Assembly (NCBI GenBank): GCA_012718975.1
Contig: JAAYBF010000156.1
Coordinates: 1 to 44,991 of the forward strand
Source of the DNA: Solirubrobacterales bacterium
Lineage (GTDB): Bacteria; Actinomycetota; Thermoleophilia; Solirubrobacterales; Thermoleophilaceae
Length of the DNA: 44,991 nucleotides
Direction of reading: 5' to 3'
Shown here: one piece after another, positions 31,124 to 42,145 of the stretch
Layout of the letters: every line of letters begins with the position of its first letter
How positions within the stretch are numbered: position 1 is the first letter of the stretch
The notes under the pieces: model-generated
The model's input: only the letters and a program-made list of their open reading frames with translations
Databases searched by the model: none
Told to the model about the DNA's origin: nothing
Position numbers and translations under genes: made by a program

Positions 31124-31819
31124 GTGTCCGACTGGCTGGCGACCGTGCTGGAGGAGTACCGATCGTTGCGGGAAGAGGCGGTGTCCGCCCGCGACGCGCA
31201 GCTCGCGGTGCTGCGCTTCGGCGTGGCCATCGTCGGCGTCCTCGTCGCGCTCGGGGTGGCGCTGCGCGAGGACCAGAACAGCCTCCTCACGGGGATCATC
31301 CTCTGCCTCGTCGTCCCGGCGACGATCTTCTTCGTCGTCGAGCTGTGGATCGGCGAGATCGAGCGGGCCGCCAGGGCCGGCAACGTGGTCGCGTCGATCG
31401 AGAAACGCCTCGGCGTCCACTTCCGCAAGGCCGGGGCCGACCCGCCGATGGGCTGGGAGACATGGCTGCGCGACAGGGACGGTAAGCGCAGCTCCGAGCA
31501 GCAACGCACGACGTTTGCCAGGACCGGCGTGATCTTCGTCCTGTTCGTCGTCTTCATGGCCGCGAGCGTCGCGGCCGGGCTCTACTTCCTCGACGAGGGC
31601 GGCCACGCAGGCTGGATCGACTCCTTCCTGGTCGTCGTCGTGGTGATCGCCGGCGGCCTGGTCGCGCGCACGTCGCTCGTCGTCAACCGCCTGAGCAATA
31701 CCGACGCGCCTGACCCCAGCGACGTCTGGGCACCGGCGACGCCACCCGCGGGGCCGTTGGGCGCGACCCCGGCAGTCGGCGCCGCGTCCGCCACCGACGG
31801 CTCCGCCGCCGGGCCCTGA
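31124..31819 (+). CDS. Four-helix membrane protein of unknown function
   Basis: This 231-residue protein has two helix pairs: near residues 29-46 and 55-72, then 133-153 and 163-181. Between them is a charged cytoplasmic-type loop (IGEIERAARAGNVVASIEKR) of about 60 residues. The N-terminal amphipathic segment (EEYRSLREEAVSARDAQLAV) could be a coiled coil. The C-terminus is a Pro/Ala/Gly tail. GGGGAGG six bases before GTG 31124 gives a strong ribosome-binding site. I do not recognise a family. Confidence 0.75.
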   Translation: MSDWLATVLEEYRSLREEAVSARDAQLAVLRFGVAIVGVLVALGVALREDQNSLLTGIILCLVVPATIFFVVELWIGEIERAARAGNVVASIEKRLGVHFRKAGADPPMGWETWLRDRDGKRSSEQQRTTFARTGVIFVLFVVFMAASVAAGLYFLDEGGHAGWIDSFLVVVVVIAGGLVARTSLVVNRLSNTDAPDPSDVWAPATPPAGPLGATPAVGAASATDGSAAGP

Positions 31820-31859
31820 CGCGGCCGGCAACCCCGTCGAGCCTGCTAACCCGTAGGGC

Positions 31860-32840
31860 ATGGAGACACGCAAGCTTGGAAGCGGCGGCCTGGAGGTCGC
31901 GGCCCTGGGGCTCGGCTGCATGGGCATGTCCGAGTTCTACGGCGCCGCCGACGAGGACGAGGCGCTCGCGACGCTCGACCGCGCGCTCGAGCTGGGCGTC
32001 ACGCTGCTCGACACCGCCGACATGTACGGCCCGTTCACCAACGAGCGGCTCGTCGGCCGCGCGATCGCCGGCCGCCGCGAGCGGGTCGCGCTCGCGACGA
32101 AGTTCGGCAACGTGCGCGGCGTCGACGGCGAGCGGCTCGGCGTGCGCGGCGACCGCGCGTACGTCCACGCCGCCTGCGACGCGTCGCTCGAGCGGCTCGG
32201 CGTCGACCACATCGACCTCTACTACCAGCACCGCGTCGACTTCGAGGTGCCGATCGAGGAGACCGTCGGCGCGATGGCCGAGCTGGTCGAGGCCGGGAAG
32301 GTCCGCCACCTCGGGCTGTCGGAGGCCGGGCCGGAGACGATCCGCCGCGCCCACGCCGTCCACCCGATCGCCGCGCTGCAGACCGAGTACTCGCTCTGGA
32401 CCCGCGACGTCGAGGACACGGTGCTGCCGACGGTGCGCGAGCTGGGGATCGGCTTCGTCGCCTACAGCCCGCTCGGCCGCGGCTTCCTGACGGGCCGCTT
32501 CGCCAGCCCGGCGGACATCCCCGAGGGCGACTTCCGCGCCCACAACCCGCGCTTCCAGGGCGAGAACTTCGAGCGCAACAAGGCGATCGTGCGGCGCGTC
32601 GGCGAGCTCGCCGAGCGCAAGGGAGCCACACCGGGGCAGCTGGCGCTCGCATGGGTGCTCGCCCAGGGCGACGACATCGTGCCGATCCCGGGCACCAAGC
32701 GCCGCGCCTATCTCGAGGAGAACGTCGCCGCGGCGGAGGTCGAGCTGACCGCCGACGAGCTCGCCGCGCTCGACGCGGCCGCGCCCGCCGGGGCGGCCGC
32801 CGGCGACCGCTACCCGGACATGTCGCCGATCGACAGCTGA
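31860..32840 (+). CDS. Aldo-keto reductase
   Basis: This 326-residue NADPH-dependent oxidoreductase with the TIM-barrel AKR fold has the catalytic tetrad: Asp51 and Tyr56 (DTADMYG), Lys81 (ATKFGN) and His124 (YYQHRVD). [24 protein letters not shown] and [14 protein letters not shown] are typical of the YakC/AKR13-type group. Substrates are aldehydes and ketones, with no clue to the specific one. The ATG lies at the position expected for [13 protein letters not shown]. It is followed by the HAD gene after 91 bp on the same strand. Confidence 0.95.
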   Translation: METRKLGSGGLEVAALGLGCMGMSEFYGAADEDEALATLDRALELGVTLLDTADMYGPFTNERLVGRAIAGRRERVALATKFGNVRGVDGERLGVRGDRAYVHAACDASLERLGVDHIDLYYQHRVDFEVPIEETVGAMAELVEAGKVRHLGLSEAGPETIRRAHAVHPIAALQTEYSLWTRDVEDTVLPTVRELGIGFVAYSPLGRGFLTGRFASPADIPEGDFRAHNPRFQGENFERNKAIVRRVGELAERKGATPGQLALAWVLAQGDDIVPIPGTKRRAYLEENVAAAEVELTADELAALDAAAPAGAAAGDRYPDMSPIDS

Positions 32841-32931
32841 GGACGATCGGCTGTCGGCTCGGCCCGCCGGTGCGCCCGACCATCCGGTCGCGGGGCGCTG
32901 CGCCGCCCGGCCGATCTGCGACCCTTCGCCG

Positions 32932-33660
32932 ATGCTGAGGCTGCCCGGCGAAGTGCGCGCCTGCCTGTTCGACATGGACGGCGTCCTGACCAACACCGCC
33001 ACCGTCCACGCCGAGGCGTGGAAGCGGACCTTCGACGCCTACCTGCGCGACCGCCTCGGCCCCGACGCCGAGCCGTTCGACGTCGAGCGCGACTACGGCA
33101 CCTACGTCGACGGCAAGAAGCGCGAGGACGGAGTGCGCGACTTCCTCGCCTCGCGCGGCATCGAGCTGCCCGAGGGGACCCCCGCCGACGGGCCCGACGA
33201 CGACACCGTCTTCGGCGTCGGCAAGCGCAAGAACGCGCTCGTGATGGAGCTGATCGACGAGCGCGGCGTCGACGTCTACCCCGGCTCGGTGCGCTTCGTC
33301 GACGCGGCGATCGCCGCCGGGATGGCGGTCGCCGTCGTCTCCTCGAGCGCGAACACCGACCGCATCCTCGCCGCCGGCGGCCTCGCCGACCGCTTCCCGA
33401 TCCGCGTCGACGGCGTCCGGATCGCCGCTGAGGGGATCGCCGGCAAGCCCGCGCCCGACTCCTACCTGCGCGGCGCCGAGCTGCTCGGCGAGCCGCCGGG
33501 CGCCGCCGCCGTCTTCGAGGACGCGCTCGCCGGGGTCGCCGCCGGGCACGCGGGCGGCTTCGCGGTGACCGTCGGCGTCGACCGCCACGGCGAGCCCGAG
33601 GCATTGCGCCAGGCCGGCGCCGACGTTGTGGTCTCCGACCTCGAGGAGCTGATCGGATGA
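32932..33660 (+). CDS. HAD-family beta-phosphoglucomutase-like phosphatase/mutase
   Basis: This 242-residue HAD protein has nucleophile Asp14 and acid/base Asp16 in [13 protein letters not shown]1 cap of about 85 residues follows, then [15 protein letters not shown], the Lys-containing [16 protein letters not shown] and [15 protein letters not shown]. The gene overlaps the GH65 gene by four bases (ATGA). This pairing is the classical beta-phosphoglucomutase/disaccharide-phosphorylase operon, so the likely reaction is beta-glucose 1-phosphate to glucose 6-phosphate. The longer cap is also found in trehalose-6-phosphate-type relatives, so a phosphatase role is possible. Confidence 0.9.
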   Translation: MLRLPGEVRACLFDMDGVLTNTATVHAEAWKRTFDAYLRDRLGPDAEPFDVERDYGTYVDGKKREDGVRDFLASRGIELPEGTPADGPDDDTVFGVGKRKNALVMELIDERGVDVYPGSVRFVDAAIAAGMAVAVVSSSANTDRILAAGGLADRFPIRVDGVRIAAEGIAGKPAPDSYLRGAELLGEPPGAAAVFEDALAGVAAGHAGGFAVTVGVDRHGEPEALRQAGADVVVSDLEELIG

Positions 33661-36059
33661 GAGACGACGCGCGCTACCCGCCCGACCCGTGGGGCCTGGC
33701 CGAGCAGGGGATCTCGCTCGACCGCCTCGCCCAGAGCGAGTCGCTGTTCGCGCTCGCCAACGGCCACGTCGGCCTGCGCGGCAACCTCGACGAGGGCGAG
33801 CCGGTCGGCACCAGCGGCACCTACCTCAACGGCTTCTACGAGTCCTACCCGCTCCAGTACGGCGAGCGCGGCTACGGCTTCGCCGAGGACGGGCAGGTCG
33901 TCGTCAACGTGCCCGACGGCAAGATCATCCGCCTCCAGGTCGAGGACGAGCCGCTCGACATCCACCGCGGCACCCTCGAGCACCACGAGCGCCGGCTCGA
34001 CTTCCGCAGCGGCGTGCTCGAGCGCGAGCTGCGCTGGCGGACCGCCTCGGGCCACGCCGTCGAGGTCCGCACCCGACGGCTGGTGTCGCTTTCGCTGCGC
34101 AGCGTCGCGGCGATCGAGTACGAGGTGACGGCGCTGGACCGCAAGGTGCGGATCGCGCTGCAGTCCAACCTCCAGGTCAACCGCGCCCGGCCCGGCGAGG
34201 GCGACGACCCGCGAGCCGCGCGCCACCTCGACGAGGTGCTGCGCTCGCACCTGTCGGTCAGCGAGAACAAGCGCGTCGTGCTCGGCCACACCACCCACGT
34301 CTCCGAGCTCGCCGTCGCCTCCGGGATGGACCACCGCGTCGAGTGCGACTCCGAGCTGGAGTCCCTCACCCAGGCCGAGCCGGACCTCGGCCGGGTGACG
34401 ATGTCCGCGGAGCTGCAGCCCGGCGAGACGATGCGGCTGGTGAAGTTCGTCTCCTACCACTGGTCCTCCCAGCAGAGCGTCGAGTGGCTGCGCGACCAGG
34501 TCGACGCCAGCCTCGAGAGCGCGCTCGCCGAGGGCTTCGACGGGCTGCTCGAGGAGCAGCGCGAGATCCTCGGCCGCTACTGGGAGCGCGCCGACATCGA
34601 GGTCGACGGCGACGACGAGCTCCAGCAGGCGGTCCGCTTCGCGATGTTCCACATCTTCCAGTCGGCGGCGCGCAACGAGGGCCGGGCGATCCCCGCCAAG
34701 GGACTGACCGGCACCGGCTACGACGGCCACGCCTTCTGGGACACCGAGAGCTTCGTGCTGCCGGTGCTGACGTTCACCGCGCCCGACACCGTCCGCCACG
34801 CGCTCGCCTGGCGCCACTCCACCCTCGACGCCGCCCGCGCGCGCGCCGAGCAGCTGCACCTGCGCGGCGCCGCGTTCCCGTGGCGGACGATCCGCGGCGA
34901 GGAGTGCTCGGGCTACTGGCCGGCCGGCACCGCCGCCTTCCACGTCAACGCCGACATCGCCGACGCGGTGCGCCGCTACGTGATGGTCACCGGCGACGAC
35001 GACTTCGAAGAGCGCTTCGGCTGCGAGCTGCTCGTCGAGACGGCGCGGCTGTGGGAGAGCCTCGGCCACCACGACGACTACGGCGCCTTCCGGATCGACG
35101 GGGTGACCGGGCCCGACGAGTACTCGGCGCTGGTCGACAACAACGTCTACACGAACCTGATGGCCCAGCGGAACCTCGAGTCGGCCTACCACTGCACCGG
35201 CCGGCATCCGTCGGTCGCGCGCCGGCTCGGCGTCGACGACGACGAGCGCGAGCGCTGGCGGGCCGCCGCCGAGGCGATGTTCATCCCCTTCGACGAGCAG
35301 GCCGGCGTCCACCCCCAGGACGACAGCTTCCTCCACCACCAGCCGTGGGACTTCGCGAGCACCCCGGACGAGAACTACCCGCTGCTGCTGCACTACCCCT
35401 ACTTCCAGCTCTACCGCCAGCAGGTGATCAAGCAGGCCGACCTGGTGCTGGCGATGCACGTGCGCGGCGACGCGTTCACGCTCGAGCAGAAGCGCGCCAA
35501 CTTCGACTACTACGAGCCGCTGTGCGTGCGCGACTCGTCGCTGTCGGCGGCGACCCAGGCGGTCGTGGCGGCCGAGGTCGGCCACCTCGACCTCGCCAAG
35601 GACTACCTCTACGAGGCCTCGCACATGGACATCGCCGACCTCGAGCGCAACACCGGCGACGGCCTGCACATGGCCTCGCTCGCCGGCGCGGTGATCGCGA
35701 CCGTGTCCGGCTTCGGCGGCCTGCGCGACCACGGCGGCCGGCTCGAGTTCCGCCCGCGGCTGCCGGAGGGGCTCGAGCGGCTGCGCTTCGGCCTGCAGCT
35801 CCGCGCCACGCTGCTGCGTGTCGAGGTCACCCAGGACGAGGCGACCTACCGCGTCGAGCGCGGCGGCGGGGTCCACCTCGACCACTGGGACGAGCGCGTC
35901 GACCTGACCGCCCAGCACGCCGCGACACTGCCGATCCCGCCGGCCCCTGACCTGCCGGCACCGTCGCAGCCGCCGGGCCGCGAGCCGGGCCGGCGGCGGC
36001 CGCGCCAGCCGATCGAGTACGTGCCGCTCGAGGCGCAGCCGGTCGACGACCGCGCCTGA
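33657..36059 (+). CDS. Glycoside hydrolase family 65 (disaccharide phosphorylase)
   Basis: This 800-residue GH65 protein has an N-terminal super-beta-sandwich with [20 protein letters not shown] and a helical catalytic barrel in which [20 protein letters not shown] contains the general acid Glu488. [18 protein letters not shown] lies upstream, and a C-terminal beta-sandwich follows. GH65 enzymes phosphorolyse maltose, trehalose, kojibiose or nigerose into glucose and beta-glucose 1-phosphate. Coupling to the beta-phosphoglucomutase gene supports phosphorolysis. The last 55 residues (Pro/Arg-rich) are an unusual tail. Which disaccharide is used cannot be read from the sequence. Confidence 0.94.
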   Translation: MRDDARYPPDPWGLAEQGISLDRLAQSESLFALANGHVGLRGNLDEGEPVGTSGTYLNGFYESYPLQYGERGYGFAEDGQVVVNVPDGKIIRLQVEDEPLDIHRGTLEHHERRLDFRSGVLERELRWRTASGHAVEVRTRRLVSLSLRSVAAIEYEVTALDRKVRIALQSNLQVNRARPGEGDDPRAARHLDEVLRSHLSVSENKRVVLGHTTHVSELAVASGMDHRVECDSELESLTQAEPDLGRVTMSAELQPGETMRLVKFVSYHWSSQQSVEWLRDQVDASLESALAEGFDGLLEEQREILGRYWERADIEVDGDDELQQAVRFAMFHIFQSAARNEGRAIPAKGLTGTGYDGHAFWDTESFVLPVLTFTAPDTVRHALAWRHSTLDAARARAEQLHLRGAAFPWRTIRGEECSGYWPAGTAAFHVNADIADAVRRYVMVTGDDDFEERFGCELLVETARLWESLGHHDDYGAFRIDGVTGPDEYSALVDNNVYTNLMAQRNLESAYHCTGRHPSVARRLGVDDDERERWRAAAEAMFIPFDEQAGVHPQDDSFLHHQPWDFASTPDENYPLLLHYPYFQLYRQQVIKQADLVLAMHVRGDAFTLEQKRANFDYYEPLCVRDSSLSAATQAVVAAEVGHLDLAKDYLYEASHMDIADLERNTGDGLHMASLAGAVIATVSGFGGLRDHGGRLEFRPRLPEGLERLRFGLQLRATLLRVEVTQDEATYRVERGGGVHLDHWDERVDLTAQHAATLPIPPAPDLPAPSQPPGREPGRRRPRQPIEYVPLEAQPVDDRA

Positions 36060-36142
36060 CGCGGCACCGGCGCGGCGGCGCCGGGCGGGCGGTCGCGCCG
36101 CCTGGCCGTGCGGATCGGCCGCCGAGCCGTAAGGTCTCGGCG

Positions 36143-37279
36143 GTGGACGACTGGGTCAGGGAGGCAGCGGCGAGGATCGCCGAGCGGGCCGAGCGCGACC
36201 TCGACGCGCTGGTGGCGGTGTCGTCGCCGTCGGGCGACGTGGCCGGCGCCGAGGAGTGCGTCGCGGTCGTCGGCGCGCTCGCGCCGGTCGAGGCGGCGGT
36301 GCAGCGGCTGCCCTGCTCGTCGCCCGGCCACGCCGACGACCTGCTGCTGCGCCTGACCGGCGGCGGGGAGCGGCGGCTGCTGCTGCTCGGCCATCTCGAC
36401 ACCGTGATCGACCACGGCAGCCACCGGCCGCTCGAGCGCGACGGCGACCGGCTGGTCGGGTCGGGGGCGGTCGACATGAAGGGCGGCGACGTCCTCGCGC
36501 TGGGAGTGCTCCAGGCGCTCGCAGGCCGCCGCGCCGACTTCGCCGAGGCGGCGCTGCTGCTCGTCTGCGACGAGGAGTGGCGCTCGGCGCCGTTCCGTCA
36601 CGCCGATGCGTTCGCCGGCTGGGACGCCTGCCTCTGCTTCGAGGCCGGCCAGCGGACCGCCGCCGGCGACGAGGCGGTGATCGTGCGCCGCAAGGCCGCC
36701 GCGACCCTGCGCGTTACCGCCACCGGCCGCGCCGCCCACTCCGGCTCGGCGCCCGACCGCGGCCGCAACGCGCTGCTCGCGCTCGCCGCGGCGGCCCAGG
36801 CGGTCGCCGCCGCCCACGCCCCAGACGGGCCCGACGCCCTGACGGCGGTGCCGACGATCGTCCGCTCCGGCGAGGCGTTCAACGTCGTGCCCGCCGACGG
36901 CGAGCTGTTCTGCGACCTGCGCTCGCTGCGCACCGACGCCTTCGAGGAGGTCCGGGCGCTGGTGCCGGCCGAGGTCGGCGGCGCGACCCTGACCGCCGAG
37001 TTCCCGCGCCTCTGGCCGGCGATGGACACCCGCGAGCGGTCGGCCCCGCTGCTCGCCGCCGCCGGCGACCTGCTCGGCCGCCCGGTCGTCGCCGCCGGCC
37101 GCGGCGGCGCCAGCGACGCCAGCCACTTCGCCCCCGCGATACCGCTGACGATCGACGGCCTCGGCCCGCGCGGCGGCGGCGCCCACGCCAGCGACGAGTA
37201 CGTCCTCGCCGACTCGCTGCGCTCGCGCGCCGAGGTCGCGCTCGCCCTCGCGGCCGCCGTCCTCGCCGGCGCCGCCTGA
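36143..37279 (+). CDS. M20-family metallopeptidase (carboxypeptidase G2/ArgE-like)
   Basis: This 378-residue dizinc hydrolase has GHLDTV with metal His and Asp, VGSGAVDMKGGDV with the bridging Asp, CDEEW with the catalytic and ligand Glu pair, FEAG with a Glu/Asp-type ligand, and GRGGASDASHF followed by GGGAHASDEYV with the last ligand His. AHSGSAPDRGRNALL is the dimerisation-domain signature. M20 enzymes cleave peptide or amide bonds such as C-terminal Glu or N-acyl amino acids. The start is GTG 36143. No signal peptide is seen. It is alone between the GH65 operon and a convergent sulfatase-fold gene. Confidence 0.93.
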   Translation: MDDWVREAAARIAERAERDLDALVAVSSPSGDVAGAEECVAVVGALAPVEAAVQRLPCSSPGHADDLLLRLTGGGERRLLLLGHLDTVIDHGSHRPLERDGDRLVGSGAVDMKGGDVLALGVLQALAGRRADFAEAALLLVCDEEWRSAPFRHADAFAGWDACLCFEAGQRTAAGDEAVIVRRKAAATLRVTATGRAAHSGSAPDRGRNALLALAAAAQAVAAAHAPDGPDALTAVPTIVRSGEAFNVVPADGELFCDLRSLRTDAFEEVRALVPAEVGGATLTAEFPRLWPAMDTRERSAPLLAAAGDLLGRPVVAAGRGGASDASHFAPAIPLTIDGLGPRGGGAHASDEYVLADSLRSRAEVALALAAAVLAGAA

Positions 37280-37303
37280 GCGGCCCGGCGACGGCCGCTC
37301 CCG

Positions 37304-38824
37304 CTACCAGTCGCGCGGGATCTCGCGCGGGTCGGCGTCGATCTGCTCGGCCTCGTAGTAGGGCGGGTCGCCGCCGATCGCGTCGGTCATCCGCTCGTAG
37401 AGCGCCTCGACGACGTCGGGGTGGCGGCGCGAGACGTCGGTCATCTCGGCCGGGTCGGCCTCGAGGTCGAACAGCATCTGGCCGCTGCGGATGTTGTTGG
37501 TGACCATCGCCCAGCGGTCGTCGCGGACGAAGGAGTGGTTCGAGTAGCCGCCGTAGGTGAAGTCGCGCCGCTGCGCGGGCAGCGCGCCGTCGAGGACCGG
37601 TGAGAGGTCGGCGCCCTCGTAGGCCGTCGACGGTCGCGCGCCCGCGAGCGCGGTCAGCGTCGCCGGCACGTCGTGGAGGTTGGCGAACCAGTCGCTGCGC
37701 ACCCCGGCGCCGCGGCCCTCGGGGTCGCGCACGATCATCGGCACGTGGGTCAGCTCCGGCGTCAGCCGCCAGGCCGACTTGCCGATCCAGTCGCGCTCGC
37801 CGAGGTGGAAGCCGTGGTCGGAGACCAGCATCACGACGGTGTTGGAGTCGAGCCCGAGGTAGGCGAGCGTGTCGAGCAGCTTGCCGACCTGGTTGTCGAC
37901 CATCGTCAGCGTGCCGCGGTAGGCCATCTTCACCCGCCGCAGCTCGCTCGCGGTGAGGTCGCCGACCGGGGTGTAGCCGATGTCGCCCATCGGCGGCAGG
38001 TTGTCGTCGCCGGGCTCGCGGTAGAGGTCCATGTAGTGGGCCGGCGCCGCCCACGGCTCGTGCGGGTCGAACCCGTCGACCATCAGCAGGAACGGCCGCT
38101 GGTCGAGCATCCGCCGCGCGAGCCACTGCGCGGTCGCGAACACCCGGCCGGTCGCGGTCTGGCTCTCGTCGATGTCGGCGCCGAGGCCGCCGTTGGCGGC
38201 CAGGTAGCGGCGCATGTCCTCGATGTGGCGCAGCTCGTCCCAGCGGTTGCGCGGGATCAGCCGCCGCGCCTCGGCGACGCTGACCTCCTCCGGCAGCGGG
38301 CCGCGCGGCACCTGGCCGGCGATCGAGACGAACCGGTCGAAGCTGCGCCGCAGCGGCCGGAAGGCGCGCGCGAAGCCGAGGAAGGGATTGTCGGTGACGC
38401 AGGCGGTCGCATACCCGTGCCGGCTCAGCTCGCTGACCAGCGTCGGCGTCCCGGGCGCGATCGGCTCCCAGCCGGGCGTGCTGCCGAGCCCCGCCCACGG
38501 CTCCCAGTCGCGGAACGGGAAGGTCCGCCGGCCGGTCAGCAGCGAGCGGCGAGCCGGCACCGTCGGCATCGCCTCGGGGAAGACGCGGTCGAACTGGGTA
38601 CCGGAGGCGGCGAGCGCGTCGATGTTGGGCGTGTGCATCAACGAGGCGCCGTAGCTGCCGACGTGGTCGGCGCGCAGCGTGTCGATCATGATCAGCACCA
38701 CGTTGCGGCGGCCGTCGAGGTTGACCGCCAGGCCGTGGGACGCGGCGGCGGCGGTGGCCGCGCCCGCGACCGCCACGCCGGCGCCGCCGATCAGCTGTCG
38801 CCGCGTCAACTTCACCGAACGCAT
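37304..38824 (-). CDS. Tat-exported sulfatase-fold enzyme with Thr nucleophile (copy A)
   Basis: This 506-residue alkaline-phosphatase/sulfatase-superfamily enzyme has a Tat signal at residues 6-30 (LTRRQLIGGAGVAVAGA). Metal-site residues include Asp48 (MIDTLRADH) and VSDHGFHLGE. At the sulfatase active-site position it reads T88-V-P-A-R92, not C/S-x-P-S/A-R, so no formylglycine can form. In EptA and LtaS-type relatives Thr is the nucleophile, which points to a phospho-transferase or phosphodiesterase rather than a sulfatase. It is paralogous to the gene at 42213-43754. ATG 38824 is chosen because the Tat signal begins there. It is divergent from the response-regulator/kinase operon. Confidence 0.88.
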   Translation of the reverse strand: MRSVKLTRRQLIGGAGVAVAGAATAAAASHGLAVNLDGRRNVVLIMIDTLRADHVGSYGASLMHTPNIDALAASGTQFDRVFPEAMPTVPARRSLLTGRRTFPFRDWEPWAGLGSTPGWEPIAPGTPTLVSELSRHGYATACVTDNPFLGFARAFRPLRRSFDRFVSIAGQVPRGPLPEEVSVAEARRLIPRNRWDELRHIEDMRRYLAANGGLGADIDESQTATGRVFATAQWLARRMLDQRPFLLMVDGFDPHEPWAAPAHYMDLYREPGDDNLPPMGDIGYTPVGDLTASELRRVKMAYRGTLTMVDNQVGKLLDTLAYLGLDSNTVVMLVSDHGFHLGERDWIGKSAWRLTPELTHVPMIVRDPEGRGAGVRSDWFANLHDVPATLTALAGARPSTAYEGADLSPVLDGALPAQRRDFTYGGYSNHSFVRDDRWAMVTNNIRSGQMLFDLEADPAEMTDVSRRHPDVVEALYERMTDAIGGDPPYYEAEQIDADPREIPRDW

Positions 38825-38933
38825 CCTGGCAGGGGGTCGCCGGCGAGGTCGAACGCCGCCGTGGGCGGGCTGGCGCGCGGCTGTATCCTCGGCCCATAGG
38901 GCGGATCGAGGACAGAGTCGCCGGAGGGTGGCG

Positions 38934-40133
38934 GTGACCCCCTGGCGGGAGCCGGCGGGAGCGGCGGGAGGGCCGAACGCCGTGCTGCTGATCGAGGACG
39001 ACCCCGGCGACGTGCTGCTGGTGCGCGAGGCGCTATCCGACGCCGCGCCGGAGCTGGAGCTGCGCGACGTCGGGACCCTCGGCGACGCGCTCGCCGCCCT
39101 GCCCGACGGGATCGCCTGCGCCCTGCTCGACCTCGGCCTCCCCGACACCGTCGGCCTCGACGCGCTGCGCGCGATCCGCGAACGCGCGCCGGCGGTCGCT
39201 GTCGTCGTGCTCACCGGCCGCGACGACGAGCAGCTCGGGATCGAGGCGCTCGGCGCGGGCGCCCAGGACTACCTCGTCAAGGGCCGCGTCGAGCCGGAGG
39301 TGCTGGCGCGGGCCATCCGCTACGCGGTCGAGCGGCGGCGCGCAGAGCTGACCGAGCGCGAGCTGCTCGAGGCGCAGCTGCAGGCGCGCGAGAACGCCCG
39401 CCTGGAGCGCGGCCTGCTGCCGCTGCCGCTGCTCGAGCGCGGCGACCTGCGCCTGCACGCCGACTACCGCCCCGGCCGCCGCCGCTCGCTGCTCGGCGGC
39501 GACTTCTACGACGCCGTCGAGCTCGCCGACGGCGAGGTCCACGTGATGGTCGGCGACGTCTGCGGCCACGGCCCCGACGAGGCGGCGCTCGGCGCCTGCC
39601 TGCGCGCCGCCTGGCGGGCGCTCACGCTCGCCTGCCACCCGCCCCCCGAGACGCTCGCGACGCTGCACCGGATGCTGCCCCACGAGCGCCACGCACCGCA
39701 CGTCTTCGCGACCCTCTGCACGCTGGCGGTCGCCCCCGACCGCCGCTCGGCGACCGTCTGGGTCGCCGGCCACCAGGCGCCGATCGTGGTGGACGCCGCC
39801 GGCGCGCGGGTGCTCGAGCTGACCGAGGGCGCGCCGCCGCTGGGCATCTACGAGCAGACCGAGTGGCGCGGCCAGCGCGTCGAGCTGGGGGACGACTGGT
39901 CGCTGCTGCTCTACACCGACGGTCTCGTCGAGGGGCACGTCGGCGGCGGGCCGGAGCGGTTCGGCGAGCGCCGTCTGGTCGCGACGATCGAGCGCCACGC
40001 GGGCGACCTCGGCGGCGTCCACCGCGACGGGCCGGAGCTGCTCGACCGGCTGATCGCGGAGGCCGAGCGCCACAACGGCGAGCCGCTCACCGACGACCTC
40101 GCCGTGCTCCTGCTCTCCTGCCCCGGTGGCTGA
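38934..40133 (+). CDS. Response regulator with PP2C/SpoIIE phosphatase output
   Basis: This 399-residue protein has a receiver domain (LLIEDDPGDVLLV, phosphoacceptor Asp66 in LLDLGLPD, and the Lys of YLVKG), a linker helix, and a PPM/SpoIIE-type Ser phosphatase domain. The phosphatase motifs are GGDFYDAVEL, GDVCGHGPDEAAL, VWVAGHQAP and LLYTDGLVEG with the Mn-binding Asp residues. Such proteins set partner-switching circuits through anti-sigma or anti-anti-sigma factors. GGAGG ends six bases before GTG 38934. It is the first gene of a three-gene operon: an overlap of eight bases couples it to the kinase. Confidence 0.93.
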   Translation: MTPWREPAGAAGGPNAVLLIEDDPGDVLLVREALSDAAPELELRDVGTLGDALAALPDGIACALLDLGLPDTVGLDALRAIRERAPAVAVVVLTGRDDEQLGIEALGAGAQDYLVKGRVEPEVLARAIRYAVERRRAELTERELLEAQLQARENARLERGLLPLPLLERGDLRLHADYRPGRRRSLLGGDFYDAVELADGEVHVMVGDVCGHGPDEAALGACLRAAWRALTLACHPPPETLATLHRMLPHERHAPHVFATLCTLAVAPDRRSATVWVAGHQAPIVVDAAGARVLELTEGAPPLGIYEQTEWRGQRVELGDDWSLLLYTDGLVEGHVGGGPERFGERRLVATIERHAGDLGGVHRDGPELLDRLIAEAERHNGEPLTDDLAVLLLSCPGG

Positions 40134-41687
40134 CCGGGTGCCCGCCGAGTCCGGCTCGCGGGCGAGCCGCCTGCGCGTCAACCAGTGGTTCGCGATCGCG
40201 GCGGCGCTGATCGCGGCGGCCACGGTCGCGGGAGTCGTCGCGGGGGTGTTGGCGATCGTCAACCTCGACGACCGACGCAAGCTGACGCTCGAGCGGCTCG
40301 ATCCGGCGGCGATCGAGGCGCTGCGGCTCAACAAGGCGCTGCTCGACCAGGAGACCGGCGTCCGCGGCTTCGTGCTCGCCGGCGAGGCGAGCTTCCTGCG
40401 CCCGTACCGCGTCGGCCGCGGCGAGGAGGTGCTGGCGAGCTCCCGGCTGGAGCGGCTGCTCGACGACGGCGGCGGCCCGCTGCCCGCGATCGCCGACGAC
40501 GTCGCGGCGGTCGACCGCGCCGCGCGGGCCTGGCGGACCCGCTACGCGGTCCCGACGATCGCCCGGGTGCGCGCCGACGGGCCCGGCGCGGTCGGCCGCG
40601 CCGGGGTGCGGCGCGGCCAGGAGCTCTTCGCCGACGTCCGCGGCGCGCTCGCCGGCCTCGACGGCGAGCTCTCCCGCGCCCGCCGCGAGGGCCGCGCCGA
40701 CCTGCGCGACGCGGCGACCGTGCTCGCGCTGTCGTTCGCGGCGATCGCGCTGCTGGTCGCCGCGGTGCTGGCGGTCACCCTGCTGATGCTGCGCCGTTCG
40801 GTGACCCTGCCGATCGGGGCGCTCGCGCGGCGGGTGCGGACCGTCTCCCACGGCGACTTCGACACGCCGGTGCTCAGCTCGGGCCCGCGCGACATCGCCG
40901 CGCTCGCCGCCGACATCGACCTGATGCGCCAGCGGATCCTCGACGACCTCGCCGAGAGCCGGGCGGCCGCCGAGCGGCTCGACGAGCAGGCGCGCGAGCT
41001 CGAGCGCTCCAACGCCGAGCTGGAGCAGTTCGCCTACGTCGCCTCACACGACCTGCAGGAGCCGCTGCGCAAGGTGGCGAGCTTCTGCCAGCTGCTCGAG
41101 CAGCGCTACAAGGGCCAGCTCGACGAGCGCGCCGACCAGTACATCGAGTTCGCCGTCGACGGCGCGAAGCGGATGCAGGCGCTGATCAATGACCTGCTCG
41201 CGTTCTCGCGCGTCGGCCGGATGAGCGGGGACCTCAAGCCGGTCGATCTCGGGGAGGCGGCCGGCGCGGCGGTCGACGCGCTCGGCCGGGCGCTCGCCGA
41301 GGCCGACGGCCGCGTCGAGATCGGCGAGCTGCCGACGGTGCTCGGCGAGCAGCCGCTGCTGACCGCCGTCTTCCAGAACCTGATCGCCAACGCGATCAAG
41401 TTCCGCTCCGACGCGCCGCCCGACGTCCGCATCGACGCCGCCGCCGGCGACGGGGAGTGGACGATCACCTGCTCCGACAACGGGATCGGGATCGAGCCCG
41501 AGTACGCCGAGCGGGTGTTCGTGATCTTCCAGCGCCTGCACGCCAAGGACCGCTACGGTGGGACCGGGATCGGCCTCGCGATGTGCCGCAAGATCGTCGA
41601 GTACCACGGCGGCGCGATCTGGCTGGAGGAGACCGCCGGCCCCGGGACCACGTTCCGCTTCACGCTGCCGATGACCGAGGAGGATCG

Positions 41688-41691
<4 letters not shown>
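40126..41691 (+). CDS. CHASE3-HAMP sensor histidine kinase
   Basis: This 521-residue membrane kinase has TM1 near 22-46 and a CHASE3 sensory domain in the periplasm/exterior ([20 protein letters not shown]). TM2 lies near 198-222, followed by HAMP, a short coiled coil and HisKA with His308 ([14 protein letters not shown]). The HATPase has [11 protein letters not shown] (N box), SDNGIGI (G1) and [10 protein letters not shown] (G2). This architecture is common for phytochrome-like kinases with Rcp1-type regulators. GTG 40126 overlaps the RR-phosphatase by eight bases; its own end overlaps the following regulator by four. The signal sensed is unknown. Confidence 0.95.
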
Positions 41692-42143
<452 letters not shown>

Positions 42144-42145
42144 CT

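Noticed and set aside
33462-35918. Long minus-strand open frame of about 818 codons
   Set aside because: It is an antisense shadow of the HAD and GH65 genes, which have full catalytic motifs. Long antisense frames are expected at this GC content.
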